Shown here piece after piece: positions 1-9,048 of a DNA stretch of 64,000 bases. The stretch spans positions 155,038 to 219,037 of the forward strand of contig CANJLQ010000005.1 of the NCBI GenBank assembly GCA_947475735.1. The letters run 5' to 3'. The position numbers and the translations under genes were made by a program. Each line of letters opens with the position of its first letter. Positions within the stretch are counted from its first letter, which is position 1. Below the pieces are notes generated by a model, which was given only the letters and a program-made list of their open reading frames with translations, made no database searches and was not told the origin of the DNA. This stretch comes from Caulobacteraceae bacterium (GTDB taxonomy: Bacteria; Pseudomonadota; Alphaproteobacteria; Caulobacterales; Caulobacteraceae).

Positions 1-100
1 CGGCGAGCCGTCCGATGAGCGCTTCCAGCTCATCCGGCAGACCTTCGTGCCGGTCACCGATGACGCAGAATGAGGCGAGGTAGTCCATGGTCGCGGTCAT
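1..100 (-). CDS. Partial hypothetical protein (N-terminus only)
   Basis: An open frame on the minus strand begins with ATG at 98-100 and runs off the left edge, giving 33 codons that read MTATMDYLASFCVIGDRH and onwards. Its start overlaps the stop of the upstream TIM-barrel isomerase gene as ATGA, so it is very likely translationally coupled and the next gene of the same operon. I do not recognise the family from this fragment. A second in-frame Met at codon 5 is an alternative start. Confidence 0.55.
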   Translation of the reverse strand, partial: MTATMDYLASFCVIGDRHEGLPDELEALIGRLA

Positions 101-945
101 GCAGGTATGTCCGCGGCCAGGCGCACAGCCCTTTGGGCCGTCTGCACCGAGGCCCGCAGGCGGCCGATGTTGTCCGTCTCGCCCGCTCGCATCTCGATCG
201 ACACCCAGCCAGAGTAGCCGGCCCAGTCCAGCGCCGACAGGATGGGCGCGAGCGTCTCGGCGTCGCTCGGGGCGGGAGCCAGGTGGGGTTCGCTGATGTG
301 GACATGGGACAGATGGGCGACGTCGAGGGGCAGAGCCGCCAGCGCCACCTCGGTCTCGCCGTTCAGCCTCAACGCACCGATGTCGAAATTGACCGTGACC
401 GCCGGATGACCGATCGCACGCACCAAGGCGGTCGTTTCCGCGAGGGTGTTCAGGAAGTTCGTGCCATACGCCGCCGGATTGGGCTCGAGCGCGAGCGTGA
501 TCCCGGCCGCTCTGCACCGATCTCCGAGCCGACCCAGGACATCGGTGGCCACGCCGTCCGCCTCCGTGCGTGTCATGCCGTCCGGAACACATCGGGCAGT
601 CGGAGAGCCGAGAACGAGATTCCGGCACCCCAGCCGTTCACCCAGATCAACGGCCCGCCCGATCCCTTCCTCGAAGGCGCGCCGTTCGCTGCTGGAGCCG
701 AACAGGGACGCGCCGGACACGCCGAAAAGCAGCGACTGCATCGACACCGGCGACAGACCGTGGCGATCCAGGTCTTCGCGCCACTCCCGCACGGCGGCAT
801 CGGACGGCACAAAGGGATCGACCTGGTCAGCGAAGGCGAGGCCCGGCGCAATCTCGAGCCCGGCGACCCCAGACTCGGCGAGCAGTGCATGCGCCGCCTC
901 GCGCTCGCCCGCCCCCCAGGCGATATTGGACACGGCCAGGCGCAT
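97..945 (-). CDS. Sugar phosphate isomerase/epimerase-like TIM barrel protein
   Basis: 282 aa with the look of the xylose-isomerase-like TIM barrel superfamily. It starts MRLAVSNIAW, has a mid-protein LALEPNP strand ending in a likely metal-binding Glu, then NFDIGALR and HVHISEPHL, the usual His/Glu/Asp metal-site strands. Enzymes of this fold isomerise or epimerise sugars or inositols, but the substrate cannot be told. The open frame extends upstream; I chose the ATG at 945 because it overlaps the stop of the epimerase gene by one base and the preceding residues look like out-of-frame sequence. Together with that epimerase it suggests a small carbohydrate-modification operon. Confidence 0.8.
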   Translation of the reverse strand: MRLAVSNIAWGAGEREAAHALLAESGVAGLEIAPGLAFADQVDPFVPSDAAVREWREDLDRHGLSPVSMQSLLFGVSGASLFGSSSERRAFEEGIGRAVDLGERLGCRNLVLGSPTARCVPDGMTRTEADGVATDVLGRLGDRCRAAGITLALEPNPAAYGTNFLNTLAETTALVRAIGHPAVTVNFDIGALRLNGETEVALAALPLDVAHLSHVHISEPHLAPAPSDAETLAPILSALDWAGYSGWVSIEMRAGETDNIGRLRASVQTAQRAVRLAADIPA

Positions 946-1931
946 CACCACGCGCCGGCCTCCCACTCGGCGCGGATATCCTCCAGGACGGCCTCGCGAC
1001 TCTTCAGATAGGGGCCGGTGGTGCCGAACGCCGTCGCATGACGGGTGCGCATGTCCTCGTGTCGCGCGGCCGGGCCTGTGTTGTCGAACGCGCGTCCCGT
1101 CAGGCGTTCGTGCAGGTCGCCGGCCCGCCACGGCTCGGTCGCCAGGTGCAGGGTCGACAGACCCAGGCTGATGGCCCGGTCGATGTCCCCTGCGAGACCT
1201 CTCAGGCCATAGAACTGGAACGTCGTGTCGGCATGGGTGAACCGCGCCGCCGCGAAGCCGGCCCCGACGATCGCCTGGTTCAGCTCGTCCCGTTCGGCGC
1301 TCGCGTCGAACCTGGCGCGGTCCAGCGCCAGCAACCCTGTCGCGGAGTCATGACCATAGAGCGGCCCCAGACGTGCGGCATCCGCATCGGACAGTCTGCG
1401 GCACAGGTCGGCGAACGCATCGGGCTTGAGGAACGACGGCGCGGGATGGCGCAAATCGAACAGAAAGTTCTTCTTCAGGCCCGGTCCGAACAGGGCGGGC
1501 AGCCTGAGGACCACAGTGTCGAACCGCTGGCCCAGCGCCATCTCCAGCCCACGGCGATTGCGGCCGTACGCGGTCGCGGTCTCGAAGACCTCGGTGTCCT
1601 CATCCGCGCCGCTGGACGGATCGGCCAGGACGGCGATGGTCGAGATCAGGACCAGGCGCCCGATGGTCGCCCCCGACAGGGCCTGGATCAGTCGATCCAG
1701 ATTGCGGCGATCGCCCTCGGGATCGGCGTTCGCCTTCCACATGGCGGCGGGAGCGCCGGCGCAGACGACCGTATCAAAGGCTTCGCCGGTGATGGTGTCG
1801 ATAGTGGCGGAGGCATAGGCGGCGTCGACGCTCACAGCGCGCGACAGGACGCCGCCGACGAAGCCGGTCGCGCCGACCAGCGCCGTGCGCCCCCATTCCT
1901 GGCGCGCCGTCGATTGCTGCCCCTCGATCAT
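945..1931 (-). CDS. NAD(P)-dependent epimerase/dehydratase family protein (extended SDR-like)
   Basis: 328 aa. A Rossmann nucleotide-binding motif GATGFVGG lies around residues 20-27, followed by an LVLISTIAVL strand and an AYGRNRRG motif in the position of the SDR catalytic YxxxK. Here the Lys is replaced by Arg, so activity may differ from textbook epimerases. The family acts on nucleotide sugars or related NAD(P)-linked substrates in the cytoplasm. I took the ATG at 1931 because earlier in-frame codons do not look protein-like. It precedes the isomerase with a 1-base stop/start overlap and follows the 605-aa membrane protein after about 60 bases, so it may be in the same transcript. Confidence 0.8.
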   Translation of the reverse strand: MIEGQQSTARQEWGRTALVGATGFVGGVLSRAVSVDAAYASATIDTITGEAFDTVVCAGAPAAMWKANADPEGDRRNLDRLIQALSGATIGRLVLISTIAVLADPSSGADEDTEVFETATAYGRNRRGLEMALGQRFDTVVLRLPALFGPGLKKNFLFDLRHPAPSFLKPDAFADLCRRLSDADAARLGPLYGHDSATGLLALDRARFDASAERDELNQAIVGAGFAAARFTHADTTFQFYGLRGLAGDIDRAISLGLSTLHLATEPWRAGDLHERLTGRAFDNTGPAARHEDMRTRHATAFGTTGPYLKSREAVLEDIRAEWEAGAW

Positions 1932-1993
1932 GGCCCCCACCCTTGACCCCTCGCTACCTCTAGCGGTCTTCGCGGCGCAGCAACAGCCGCAGA

Positions 1994-3811
1994 TCAGCGG
2001 TTTGTGGCGCCGATCTGCGCGGGTCTGTACCGCTCCAGCGTCCATAGCCCTGTTAGAACGACAAGCAGGGCGGCGAACCACGGCCACGGCGAACCCGGCG
2101 CTCGCGACGTGTTCGAGGCGGCGGCCGATTGAGCCGGGGCGGCGGCCAGGTCGAGGGTGGCCTGACGGGCCTCCGTCGCGATCAGGGACGGCGTGCTGCC
2201 TGCGGGATGGACATAGACGGCGCTTTCGCGGTCCTCGCCGTCCTTGACCGCATGCCAGCCGCTGCGTGTCGGCCAGAAGGCGGCACAGCCGCCCGTTCCA
2301 CTGCGCGGATCGACGAGCGGGCGGGTGCGGTGTCCATCGGGCGCGGTCATCTCGCTACCGTCGACGGCCCCGCATAGGATCGCCCGTTCGCCGGCGCGGG
2401 CGATGCCGCGCAGCGCGGCACCCCCTTCTCCTTCCGGACGCCCCAGGGCGGAGACCATTTCGCTCCAGAGTTCGCCATAGCGGTCGGCCCTGCCGGTCAG
2501 AACCAGGGCATAGCTGTCGGCCACCACCCAGACCCCGACCCGGCCCTCGCCGAACGGCCGCCAGCTGGCCAGAGCCAAGCCGTCGGCGTCGGTCAGAAGG
2601 GTCACGCTGTCGGTGCCCCCGTGGACGAAGTCGCGACGCGTAAGCTCCAGGGCGGGGGCGTCACTGGCTGCGGAGGTCGGAGCGCTGCCTGTGGCCGGAG
2701 AGGCGTCGCCCCCTGGCTCGTCCAGAACCAGGGGCACGGTGTTCTCGCCCCCGCTCAAGGGGGCGTTCAGCCCCGCCCAGTCCCGGCGCGTGGCGTCCGA
2801 CAAGGGACTGGTCGGGCGCAGCAGCAGGCCCATGCCGCCCGCGACGGCCGAACGCAGGGCGGAACGCTCTCCGGCTGACAGCATCTCCCAGCGGCGCTCA
2901 TCGATGACCAGCAGATCAGTCTCACCCAGCGTCTCACGGGTCAGGGGGGCGGGCGCGGCGGTCAAGTCGACGCCGGCCCCCAACGACATCTGGACCGACA
3001 GGTCGATGCCCGCCTCTTCAGCCCAGCGGCGCAGAAAGCGAGTCTCGGGTCCCGGTGCGCCGGCGAGCACCTTGACCCTGGGCGCGGGTTGATCGCGGGT
3101 CTCGACGGGGATCTCGATCCGTTCAAGGACGACCCCGTCGGGGCCTTTCAGACGCAGATCGAACAGGGCAAGGCCGGAGACTCTCGCCGCGCCGGTCAGA
3201 GAGAAGGCCGCGTCCGTCGTGACGGCCGCCCGATCGACGACAGCTCCCGCCGGATCGACCAGCTCGACCGTGGCTGTTCCCACCGCGCCGACACGTCCTG
3301 CGACGACGAAGGACGCGCCCGGAGCGACCAGTTCAGGCAGGGTCAGGGCGGTCAGGCCGCGTGGGGGCGCGGGCGGCGCGGCATAGGTCAGGGGCCGGCC
3401 GAGCGGTATGCGATCCCGCGCCGTCAGCCCGCTGCCCAGCACAACGACACTGCTGACTTCGCTATGCCGACGCAGCGCTGTGGCAAGGTCCGGCACGCGC
3501 TCGGCCAGATCGGCTTTCGGGCCCTCGGGCAGGGAAATGGCGACATCGCCGGGCTCCAGCACGGGCTCGCCCGTCGCCCCGGCGGTCAGGACGATCAGAC
3601 GACCGCTGCGCAGTCCGACATCGGGCGGGCTCAGCGTCAGGAACACCAGCACTGCCGCCAGAAGATTCAGCGCGATCAGGACGTCAAACCGCCAGGCCGG
3701 GCCACGCACGGCGGACGGGGCCGCGCGCCACCACAGGACCAGTCGGGCTAACGCCAGCGCCGTGGCCATGCAGATCAGGACAGCGAGCCAGAGGGTCGAC
3801 GGCGCGCTCAC
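1994..3811 (-). CDS. Large membrane-anchored protein of the MoxR/BatA-type operon
   Basis: 605 aa with two N-terminal hydrophobic helices (about residues 7-27 and 43-60), a long periplasmic-looking middle and one C-terminal helix (about 570-592) followed by a basic tail. This layout is typical of the last gene in DUF4159-MoxR-DUF58-BatA-DUF4175 operons, whose proteins resemble a Bat-type double-transmembrane scaffold with a glutamine-amidotransferase-like (non-catalytic) domain. I see no catalytic motif. The start codon overlaps the stop of the DUF4175 gene by 4 bases, so the two are coupled. Function is unknown; by context it acts with the envelope MoxR/VWA system. Confidence 0.75.
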   Translation of the reverse strand: MSAPSTLWLAVLICMATALALARLVLWWRAAPSAVRGPAWRFDVLIALNLLAAVLVFLTLSPPDVGLRSGRLIVLTAGATGEPVLEPGDVAISLPEGPKADLAERVPDLATALRRHSEVSSVVVLGSGLTARDRIPLGRPLTYAAPPAPPRGLTALTLPELVAPGASFVVAGRVGAVGTATVELVDPAGAVVDRAAVTTDAAFSLTGAARVSGLALFDLRLKGPDGVVLERIEIPVETRDQPAPRVKVLAGAPGPETRFLRRWAEEAGIDLSVQMSLGAGVDLTAAPAPLTRETLGETDLLVIDERRWEMLSAGERSALRSAVAGGMGLLLRPTSPLSDATRRDWAGLNAPLSGGENTVPLVLDEPGGDASPATGSAPTSAASDAPALELTRRDFVHGGTDSVTLLTDADGLALASWRPFGEGRVGVWVVADSYALVLTGRADRYGELWSEMVSALGRPEGEGGAALRGIARAGERAILCGAVDGSEMTAPDGHRTRPLVDPRSGTGGCAAFWPTRSGWHAVKDGEDRESAVYVHPAGSTPSLIATEARQATLDLAAAPAQSAAASNTSRAPGSPWPWFAALLVVLTGLWTLERYRPAQIGATNR

Positions 3812-5997
3812 CGCAGTGCCTCAAGATATCGCCGACCGCGCTGTGGCGGCGTGTCACGACGCTGAATGGCGGCCGAGGGCCGTTCGATGGCACTCCACAA
3901 CAGGGCCCGCAGGCGGCGGCGGCAGTCTAAGCAGGTCGGCTCGGACCGCACCGTGTCGATCGCGGCCGTCAGGGCCAGGGGATCGGCGATCCGGCCCCCG
4001 TTCTGCCTCACCCACCGATCCAGCGCGCCGAGATCGGGGGCGGGCCCCGCGCGACCCGGCCGGTCCTCCAGCGCGCGCCAGGCGGCGACGGCGGGGCTCT
4101 CGGGCGGGCGTTCCGGGGCAGGGGTCAAGGCTCCTGCGACGATGTCGTCGCGGTCTCCGGTCAGGCGGCGGCTCATGTCGACGGGCGGCAGGTCCGACCC
4201 GACCCGGCGCAGGAAGATGCGCGTCGCCTGTTGCGCCTCCTTCAGCAGATCCAGCGCCCGGTAGGCATGGGGCAGGGCGCCCTCGGGCTCGCCCAGCCTC
4301 AGCGACCGCTCCGAGGCCCACATGGCGTCCAGCGCTTGAGAGAGGGTCGAGCGCGTGCCCGGATCGAACAGGGTCGCGGCGTCGCCGCTGTCGTGGGCGT
4401 GGCCGTATTCGTTCAGCACATCGACCGCCGAGCCGAAGAAGCCGCCGCCTGGGGCCTGCCCATGGTCGTGGCCATCGTCGGCGGTGTGGCCCGCCTCCAG
4501 CTCGGGGGCGACCGCCGGCGCGGCGCGGCGGGTGGGCGGCCCGTCATTGGTGGGCAGGGCCGGTGCCGCCGGGCGGACGGGCGCGTCGCTGGTCGGCAGG
4601 GTCAGGGCGCCCGGCCCGCCCTCGGTCTCGCCGCCCATGAACTGCCCATAGCGGTTCCTCAACGAGGCCTGATCCGCGCCCAGACCGGCCGAGCGCGACA
4701 CGAAGGTCTCGCGGTCCAGCCGCGTCCGCTGGGCGATCAGGGCCTCGGCGTCGATGATGATCTGGCGCTGGCTTCGGAAATAGGCGGGCAGCACCGACTG
4801 GGCCATACCGTCCAGCCCGTCGGCGAGGCCGAGCGACGACGGCCAGCGCAGGATAACGCTGGGCCCCTCGACCCTCTGGGCCCCGCGCGCGCGGTTATCG
4901 GTGGCGATCAGTTGGACGATCATGTCGGAGGCGGGCTCCATCCCTTCGGCGGCGAGGTCGAAGGTCACGGCGAAGCGACGACGACGGGACTCACCCGTGC
5001 CTGCGATGGCTCGCGTGCGCTCGGTGACGACAACGTTCTCGCCCTCGCCCTTGGCCAGGGTGATGCGCAGGGTGCCGGAGGACAGGACGCCATAGTCGTC
5101 AGAGGCCTCGAACACGACGGTCCAGCGGTTCTGGCCGGGCGTGATCTGGACTAACTGGCTGTCCGGCTCGACCAGCCGGATCGCGGGCGGAGCGTCGGCG
5201 ACGACGTCGACCCTGGCCAGGCGCTGGCGAGCGAGGCCGGGGGCCTCGATGCGGTAAAGGAACGGCTGAGCGACGACCCGCGATGCCGTCCAGGGCTCGC
5301 CGCTGCGCAAGAGAGGCAGGGGTGGGGAGTCAGGGAACGAAAGGGCCGCCGAGGCCGGTTGAGGTGACAGGCCGACGATCCACTCGACGCGCGACCCTTC
5401 CGGCACGCTGGCGTCGGCTTGCGTCTGCTCGCGGACGGGCAGGCCGGTGTAGGCCGGTGGGATGATGCGCAGCTTCAGGTCCGTCAGGACGGGCGGCCCG
5501 GCGGAGGCGACGGTCGGGCGTGACGCAGGCTCGGCGGTTTTACCCTGGGCGGCTGGCCAGGCGAGGACAGCCACGGTCAGCAGGGTGGCCGCCCCCCAGG
5601 CGACGGCGATGGGGCGACCGGACCAGGCGGGTCGGAGGTCCAGCCGAGCAGCCTCGGGCAGGCGGGCCTCCAGGCGCTGACGCTGCAGGGACCGGAACCC
5701 GCCCAAAGCGCGGGCGTCGGCGAACAGCAGGGCGGAGCTGTCCTCGAACCCCGGCAGCCGGGCGTCCAGTGACCGGACCAGCCAACCCTGATCCAGCCGC
5801 CGCGCGCGCCAGGCCCCGACCGCGACCAGGGCCGCCAGACCCAGGATGACCAGCATGACCAGGCCCACGGCACCGAACAGCCTCCAGCCTAGAGCTCCCG
5901 CCAGCATCACGCCGGAAAGTCCGATGGCCGCCGTGTCGATGAGGACGCGCCACTGGGCCCGGCGCTGGGGTTCGAACAGCAAGGGAAGGGCCGTCAT
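3808..5997 (-). CDS. DUF4175 domain-containing protein
   Basis: 729 aa. The N-terminus has hydrophobic stretches (about 21-45 and 48-65) and a third near residues 132-150; the rest is a long soluble region with Ala/Pro-rich linkers and a His-rich HTADDGHDHGQ segment around residue 510. This matches the DUF4175 family, large alphaproteobacterial envelope proteins almost always encoded beside MoxR AAA+ ATPases and DUF58 proteins. No enzymatic role is established for the family. The gene overlaps both neighbours by 4 bases. The His-rich stretch could bind metal, but that is inference. Confidence 0.8.
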   Translation of the reverse strand: MTALPLLFEPQRRAQWRVLIDTAAIGLSGVMLAGALGWRLFGAVGLVMLVILGLAALVAVGAWRARRLDQGWLVRSLDARLPGFEDSSALLFADARALGGFRSLQRQRLEARLPEAARLDLRPAWSGRPIAVAWGAATLLTVAVLAWPAAQGKTAEPASRPTVASAGPPVLTDLKLRIIPPAYTGLPVREQTQADASVPEGSRVEWIVGLSPQPASAALSFPDSPPLPLLRSGEPWTASRVVAQPFLYRIEAPGLARQRLARVDVVADAPPAIRLVEPDSQLVQITPGQNRWTVVFEASDDYGVLSSGTLRITLAKGEGENVVVTERTRAIAGTGESRRRRFAVTFDLAAEGMEPASDMIVQLIATDNRARGAQRVEGPSVILRWPSSLGLADGLDGMAQSVLPAYFRSQRQIIIDAEALIAQRTRLDRETFVSRSAGLGADQASLRNRYGQFMGGETEGGPGALTLPTSDAPVRPAAPALPTNDGPPTRRAAPAVAPELEAGHTADDGHDHGQAPGGGFFGSAVDVLNEYGHAHDSGDAATLFDPGTRSTLSQALDAMWASERSLRLGEPEGALPHAYRALDLLKEAQQATRIFLRRVGSDLPPVDMSRRLTGDRDDIVAGALTPAPERPPESPAVAAWRALEDRPGRAGPAPDLGALDRWVRQNGGRIADPLALTAAIDTVRSEPTCLDCRRRLRALLWSAIERPSAAIQRRDTPPQRGRRYLEALR

Positions 5998-7136
5998 GGC
6001 GCGGGCCCCCTGGCGCGGTTCGTCGCCAGCCAGCGCTCACCGGCGAACACCAGGGCGATCAGCAGGGCGAGCCAGGGGCGCACGTCCAGCGGCGGCTGGG
6101 GCCACGCGGCGCCGGTCAGGGCCGTGTGATCGGCGGCGACGACCCGGCTGGGTTCAGCGGCGGGGGCCAGAAGCTCGGCCAGTCGGTCGGGGAAATCGGG
6201 CTCCAGCAGCTGAGGCATGGCCTCCGGTGTCAGGGGCCTCGTGAGCTGGAGGACCCGCCCCTGGCCCAGCCGGCCGAGGGTGGCGATGGGTTGTCCCTCG
6301 CCATCCGTCCAGACCGGACGCGGCGCGACGTCCAGTGGCACGCGCGCGCCCTCGATCAGCAAGGCGGTGCCACCCCCGCGAATCCAGTCGATGACGGCCT
6401 TGGGCGGCACGCTCGCGTCCAGCCAGACGACCTGACGGGCATCGCGCGGCACGGGGCGGTCCAGGGTCTCGGTGTCGAGGGCGGGTTCGGTGCCCGGCTC
6501 GGCCCAGGCGGTCGCGGCGGCGCGGAAATAGCGCACGGCGGCCTCGCCGTCGGGCCCGTAGCGGACGGTCAGGGCGGGCGGCTCCGGCGCTTCCAGCGTC
6601 GTCCGGCGAGGCGGCTCGGCGGTGCGCCAGCCGGCCTGGCGAGACAGGACGGGGCGCTGGGAATCCGCGTCGTTCAGGACGGCGGGCAAGACGATCTCAA
6701 GCGGCGTCTCGGGAGCCAGTTCGGCGTCCAGCTGGCGGATCAGGCTGATCGTGCCTCCGCCAGAGGGTGTCGGGCCGGCACCCACCTCGGGGAAGCCGGG
6801 CGCCAGCCAGACCCGGCGCGCGCCCTCCGGCGTCTCGACCGATGCGGGGTCCAGCCCCGGCGCGATGGCCAGCACCGGCCGCCGGTCCGAGACCCCCCAC
6901 AGCACCGGCTGGGCCAGCCACAACGCGACGAGCGTCAGTAACAGCAGGCGCGCCGCCAGCAGCCACAGCTCGTCCAGCCGAAGGCGGCGGCGGGGCTTTG
7001 GCCGTTCCTCCAGCCACGCCAGGGCGGCGAAGTCGACGGTGCGGCTCTCAGTCCGCCGCGCGATGTGGATGACCAGCGGGATCAGCACTGCTGCCAGGGC
7101 CGCCAGCCCGGCGGGGAACAGCAGCGCCGGGCTCAT
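5994..7136 (-). CDS. BatA-like protein (aerotolerance regulator N-terminal domain)
   Basis: 380 aa. It begins with a short hydrophobic anchor and the signature PLVIHIARRTESRTVDFAAL, followed by a basic LRLDELWLLAARLLLLTLVALWLAQPVL segment. This pattern is the BatA N-terminal domain of Bacteroides aerotolerance-type operons. A second hydrophobic helix ends the protein (about 355-370). Between them is a VWA- or amidotransferase-like periplasmic domain without an evident metal-binding DxSxS motif. It overlaps its neighbours by 4 bases on each side and is thought to work with the MoxR ATPase and DUF58 protein, possibly in envelope-complex assembly. Confidence 0.85.
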   Translation of the reverse strand: MSPALLFPAGLAALAAVLIPLVIHIARRTESRTVDFAALAWLEERPKPRRRLRLDELWLLAARLLLLTLVALWLAQPVLWGVSDRRPVLAIAPGLDPASVETPEGARRVWLAPGFPEVGAGPTPSGGGTISLIRQLDAELAPETPLEIVLPAVLNDADSQRPVLSRQAGWRTAEPPRRTTLEAPEPPALTVRYGPDGEAAVRYFRAAATAWAEPGTEPALDTETLDRPVPRDARQVVWLDASVPPKAVIDWIRGGGTALLIEGARVPLDVAPRPVWTDGEGQPIATLGRLGQGRVLQLTRPLTPEAMPQLLEPDFPDRLAELLAPAAEPSRVVAADHTALTGAAWPQPPLDVRPWLALLIALVFAGERWLATNRARGPAP

Positions 7137-8020
7137 CGCGCGCCCTCGACCCGGAACAGGGCGCGGATCGGCTCATCGGCGGGGCGGTCGATGAAATGTT
7201 CGGTATGGCGCACGCCGTGTGCATCCAGCCGGTCGGACAGAGCCTGCCGCGCCTGGCCGAAGCGCACCAGAAATTCGCGGCGCAGCGCAGGGCCGTCGCC
7301 AACCAGCTGGATCCCGGTCTCGGGGTCATTGAAGCGGTAGCCTTGGTCGAAGGGGAAGTCGCGCTCGTCGGCGGTCAGGACACGGATCATGACGACGTCG
7401 CGCCCCGACATGGCCAGCCGCTCGGCCGCCGCCACGCAGGCCTCGTCGAAGCCATCTGACAGTATGAGAATGAGGTCATTCCCTCCGAACCGCTCGCCAT
7501 AGACGCCGACGTCCCGATCCCATCGGGCGACGCCGCCGGGCTTGATGGGTGCCAGGGTCAGCAGCACCCGGTCGCGTTGGCGAGCGCCTCCGCCGGGCGG
7601 CACGACCATGGGGCCCGGCGCCGTCTCGACGACCAGGCCGAAGCGGTCTCCCTGATGCAACGCGATCTCGACCAGGGCGGCTGCCAGTCGCCGCGCGGCA
7701 TCGAAGCGCGACCAGTCCGGCGTCTTCAGATCGGCCTGTCCCATGGACGCGCTGGCGTCCAGCACCAGCCACAGGGTGACGGGGCTCTCGCGTTCGGCGT
7801 CGCGCACGAAGAAGCGATCGGAGCGGCCGTACAGCTTCCAGTCGATGCGGCGCAGGTCGTCGCCACGCTCATAGGCCCGGTACTGGGCGAACTCCTGCGA
7901 GCCTCCGCGATTGCGGCTGGCGTGCTGGCCGGCGCTGGCCAGGACGGCGGCGCGTCGCGGCGTGATCGACAGACGGCGGAGGCGCGTCCTGAGATCGGGA
8001 GGAAGGTCCAGCGGAGACAT
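7133..8020 (-). CDS. DUF58 domain-containing protein (VWA-like)
   Basis: 295 aa and cytoplasmic by sequence. The DUF58 hallmark is seen around residues 46-100: YERGDDLRRIDWKLYGRSD, then a DASASMG MIDAS-like metal site (DxSxS). In this family the VWA-like domain is taken to be the partner of the MoxR AAA+ ATPase encoded just upstream. The gene begins 10 bases after the moxR stop and overlaps the BatA-like gene by 4 bases, consistent with one operon. No catalytic role is known. Confidence 0.9.
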   Translation of the reverse strand: MSPLDLPPDLRTRLRRLSITPRRAAVLASAGQHASRNRGGSQEFAQYRAYERGDDLRRIDWKLYGRSDRFFVRDAERESPVTLWLVLDASASMGQADLKTPDWSRFDAARRLAAALVEIALHQGDRFGLVVETAPGPMVVPPGGGARQRDRVLLTLAPIKPGGVARWDRDVGVYGERFGGNDLILILSDGFDEACVAAAERLAMSGRDVVMIRVLTADERDFPFDQGYRFNDPETGIQLVGDGPALRREFLVRFGQARQALSDRLDAHGVRHTEHFIDRPADEPIRALFRVEGAR

Positions 8021-8030
8021 CGTCCCGCCT

Positions 8031-9029
8031 TCAGTCGGCCCCGGGGGCGGGGACGGCGTTCAACAGGGCGGCGACCACGTCGTCGGGCGACTTTCGCTCC
8101 GCTTCGGCGGCGAAGGATAGCAGCATGCGGTGACGCAGCACCGGCGCGGCGAGGGCCCGCACGTCGTCGCGCGTCGCCGCCAGCCGACCGTGCACCAGCG
8201 CCCGCGCCTTGGCCGCCAGCACAAGGGCCTGACCCGCGCGGGGACCGGCCCCCCAGCGGACGTAGTCGTTGATGGCCTTCGGTGCCTCGGCCGAGGGGCG
8301 TGTGGCGCGGATCAGGGTGGTGATCCAGCCCAGCAGGCCGTCCGAGACATGCACGTCCCGCACCCATCGCTGCAACACGACGACGTCCGCCCCGGTCATC
8401 ACCTGGGGTACGGCCTTGAAGCCGCCACCGGTGGTCTGGACCAGGATCTCGCGCTCCTCGGCCGCGGTCGGATAGCCGACCTGGATGTTCAGCAGGAACC
8501 GATCCAGCTGGGCCTCGGGCAGGGGATAGGTGCCGGCCTGTTCCAGCGGGTTCTGGGTCGCCAGGACGAAGAAGGGCTCTTCCAGCCGGTGGGTCACGCC
8601 GGCGTAGCTGACGGTGTGTTCCTGCATGGCTTCCAGCAGGGCGGCCTGGGTCTTGGGCGGGGTTCGGTTCAGTTCGTCGGCGAGGAACAGGTTGGTGAAG
8701 ACCGGGCCGGGCTGGAAGCGGAAGCTGCGTCGGCCGGTGCCGTGATCCTCTTCCATCACCTCGGTGCCCAGGATGTCGGACGGCATCAGGTCGGGCGTGA
8801 ACTGGACGCGACGGAACTCCAGCGCCAGGGCTTGTCCCAGGGTGCGGACCAGCAACGTCTTGCCCAGCCCCGGGACACCCTCGATCAGGCAGTGACCCCC
8901 GGCCAGCAGACCGACCAGGAGCTGTTCGACGACGGCGTCCTGGCCCACGACGGCCTGGCTGATCGTGCCTTTCAGCTCGGACAGCTGGGCGAGTTTTGTC
9001 TTGATCTCGGCTTCGGTCGGGGTGGTCAT
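8031..9029 (-). CDS. MoxR family AAA+ ATPase
   Basis: 332 aa. A Walker A motif GVPGLGKT lies near residues 54-61, Walker B is LFLADELNRTPPKTQ, and a sensor-1 VLATQNPLEQAGTYPLPEAQLDRF block follows, the signature of the MoxR branch of AAA+ ATPases. These ATPases act as chaperone-like remodelling factors for VWA-domain partners. The gene sits between DUF4159 and DUF58 genes with short gaps (19 and 10 bases), the standard order for this operon. The ATG at 9029 is the only sensible start. Confidence 0.95.
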   Translation of the reverse strand: MTTPTEAEIKTKLAQLSELKGTISQAVVGQDAVVEQLLVGLLAGGHCLIEGVPGLGKTLLVRTLGQALALEFRRVQFTPDLMPSDILGTEVMEEDHGTGRRSFRFQPGPVFTNLFLADELNRTPPKTQAALLEAMQEHTVSYAGVTHRLEEPFFVLATQNPLEQAGTYPLPEAQLDRFLLNIQVGYPTAAEEREILVQTTGGGFKAVPQVMTGADVVVLQRWVRDVHVSDGLLGWITTLIRATRPSAEAPKAINDYVRWGAGPRAGQALVLAAKARALVHGRLAATRDDVRALAAPVLRHRMLLSFAAEAERKSPDDVVAALLNAVPAPGAD

Positions 9030-9048
9030 GGGCGTCCGGGGGAGGGGG

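Noticed and set aside
54..305. Minus-strand frame at the left edge
   Set aside because: It overlaps the isomerase gene in another frame and is Arg/Pro-rich as expected of out-of-frame high-GC DNA.
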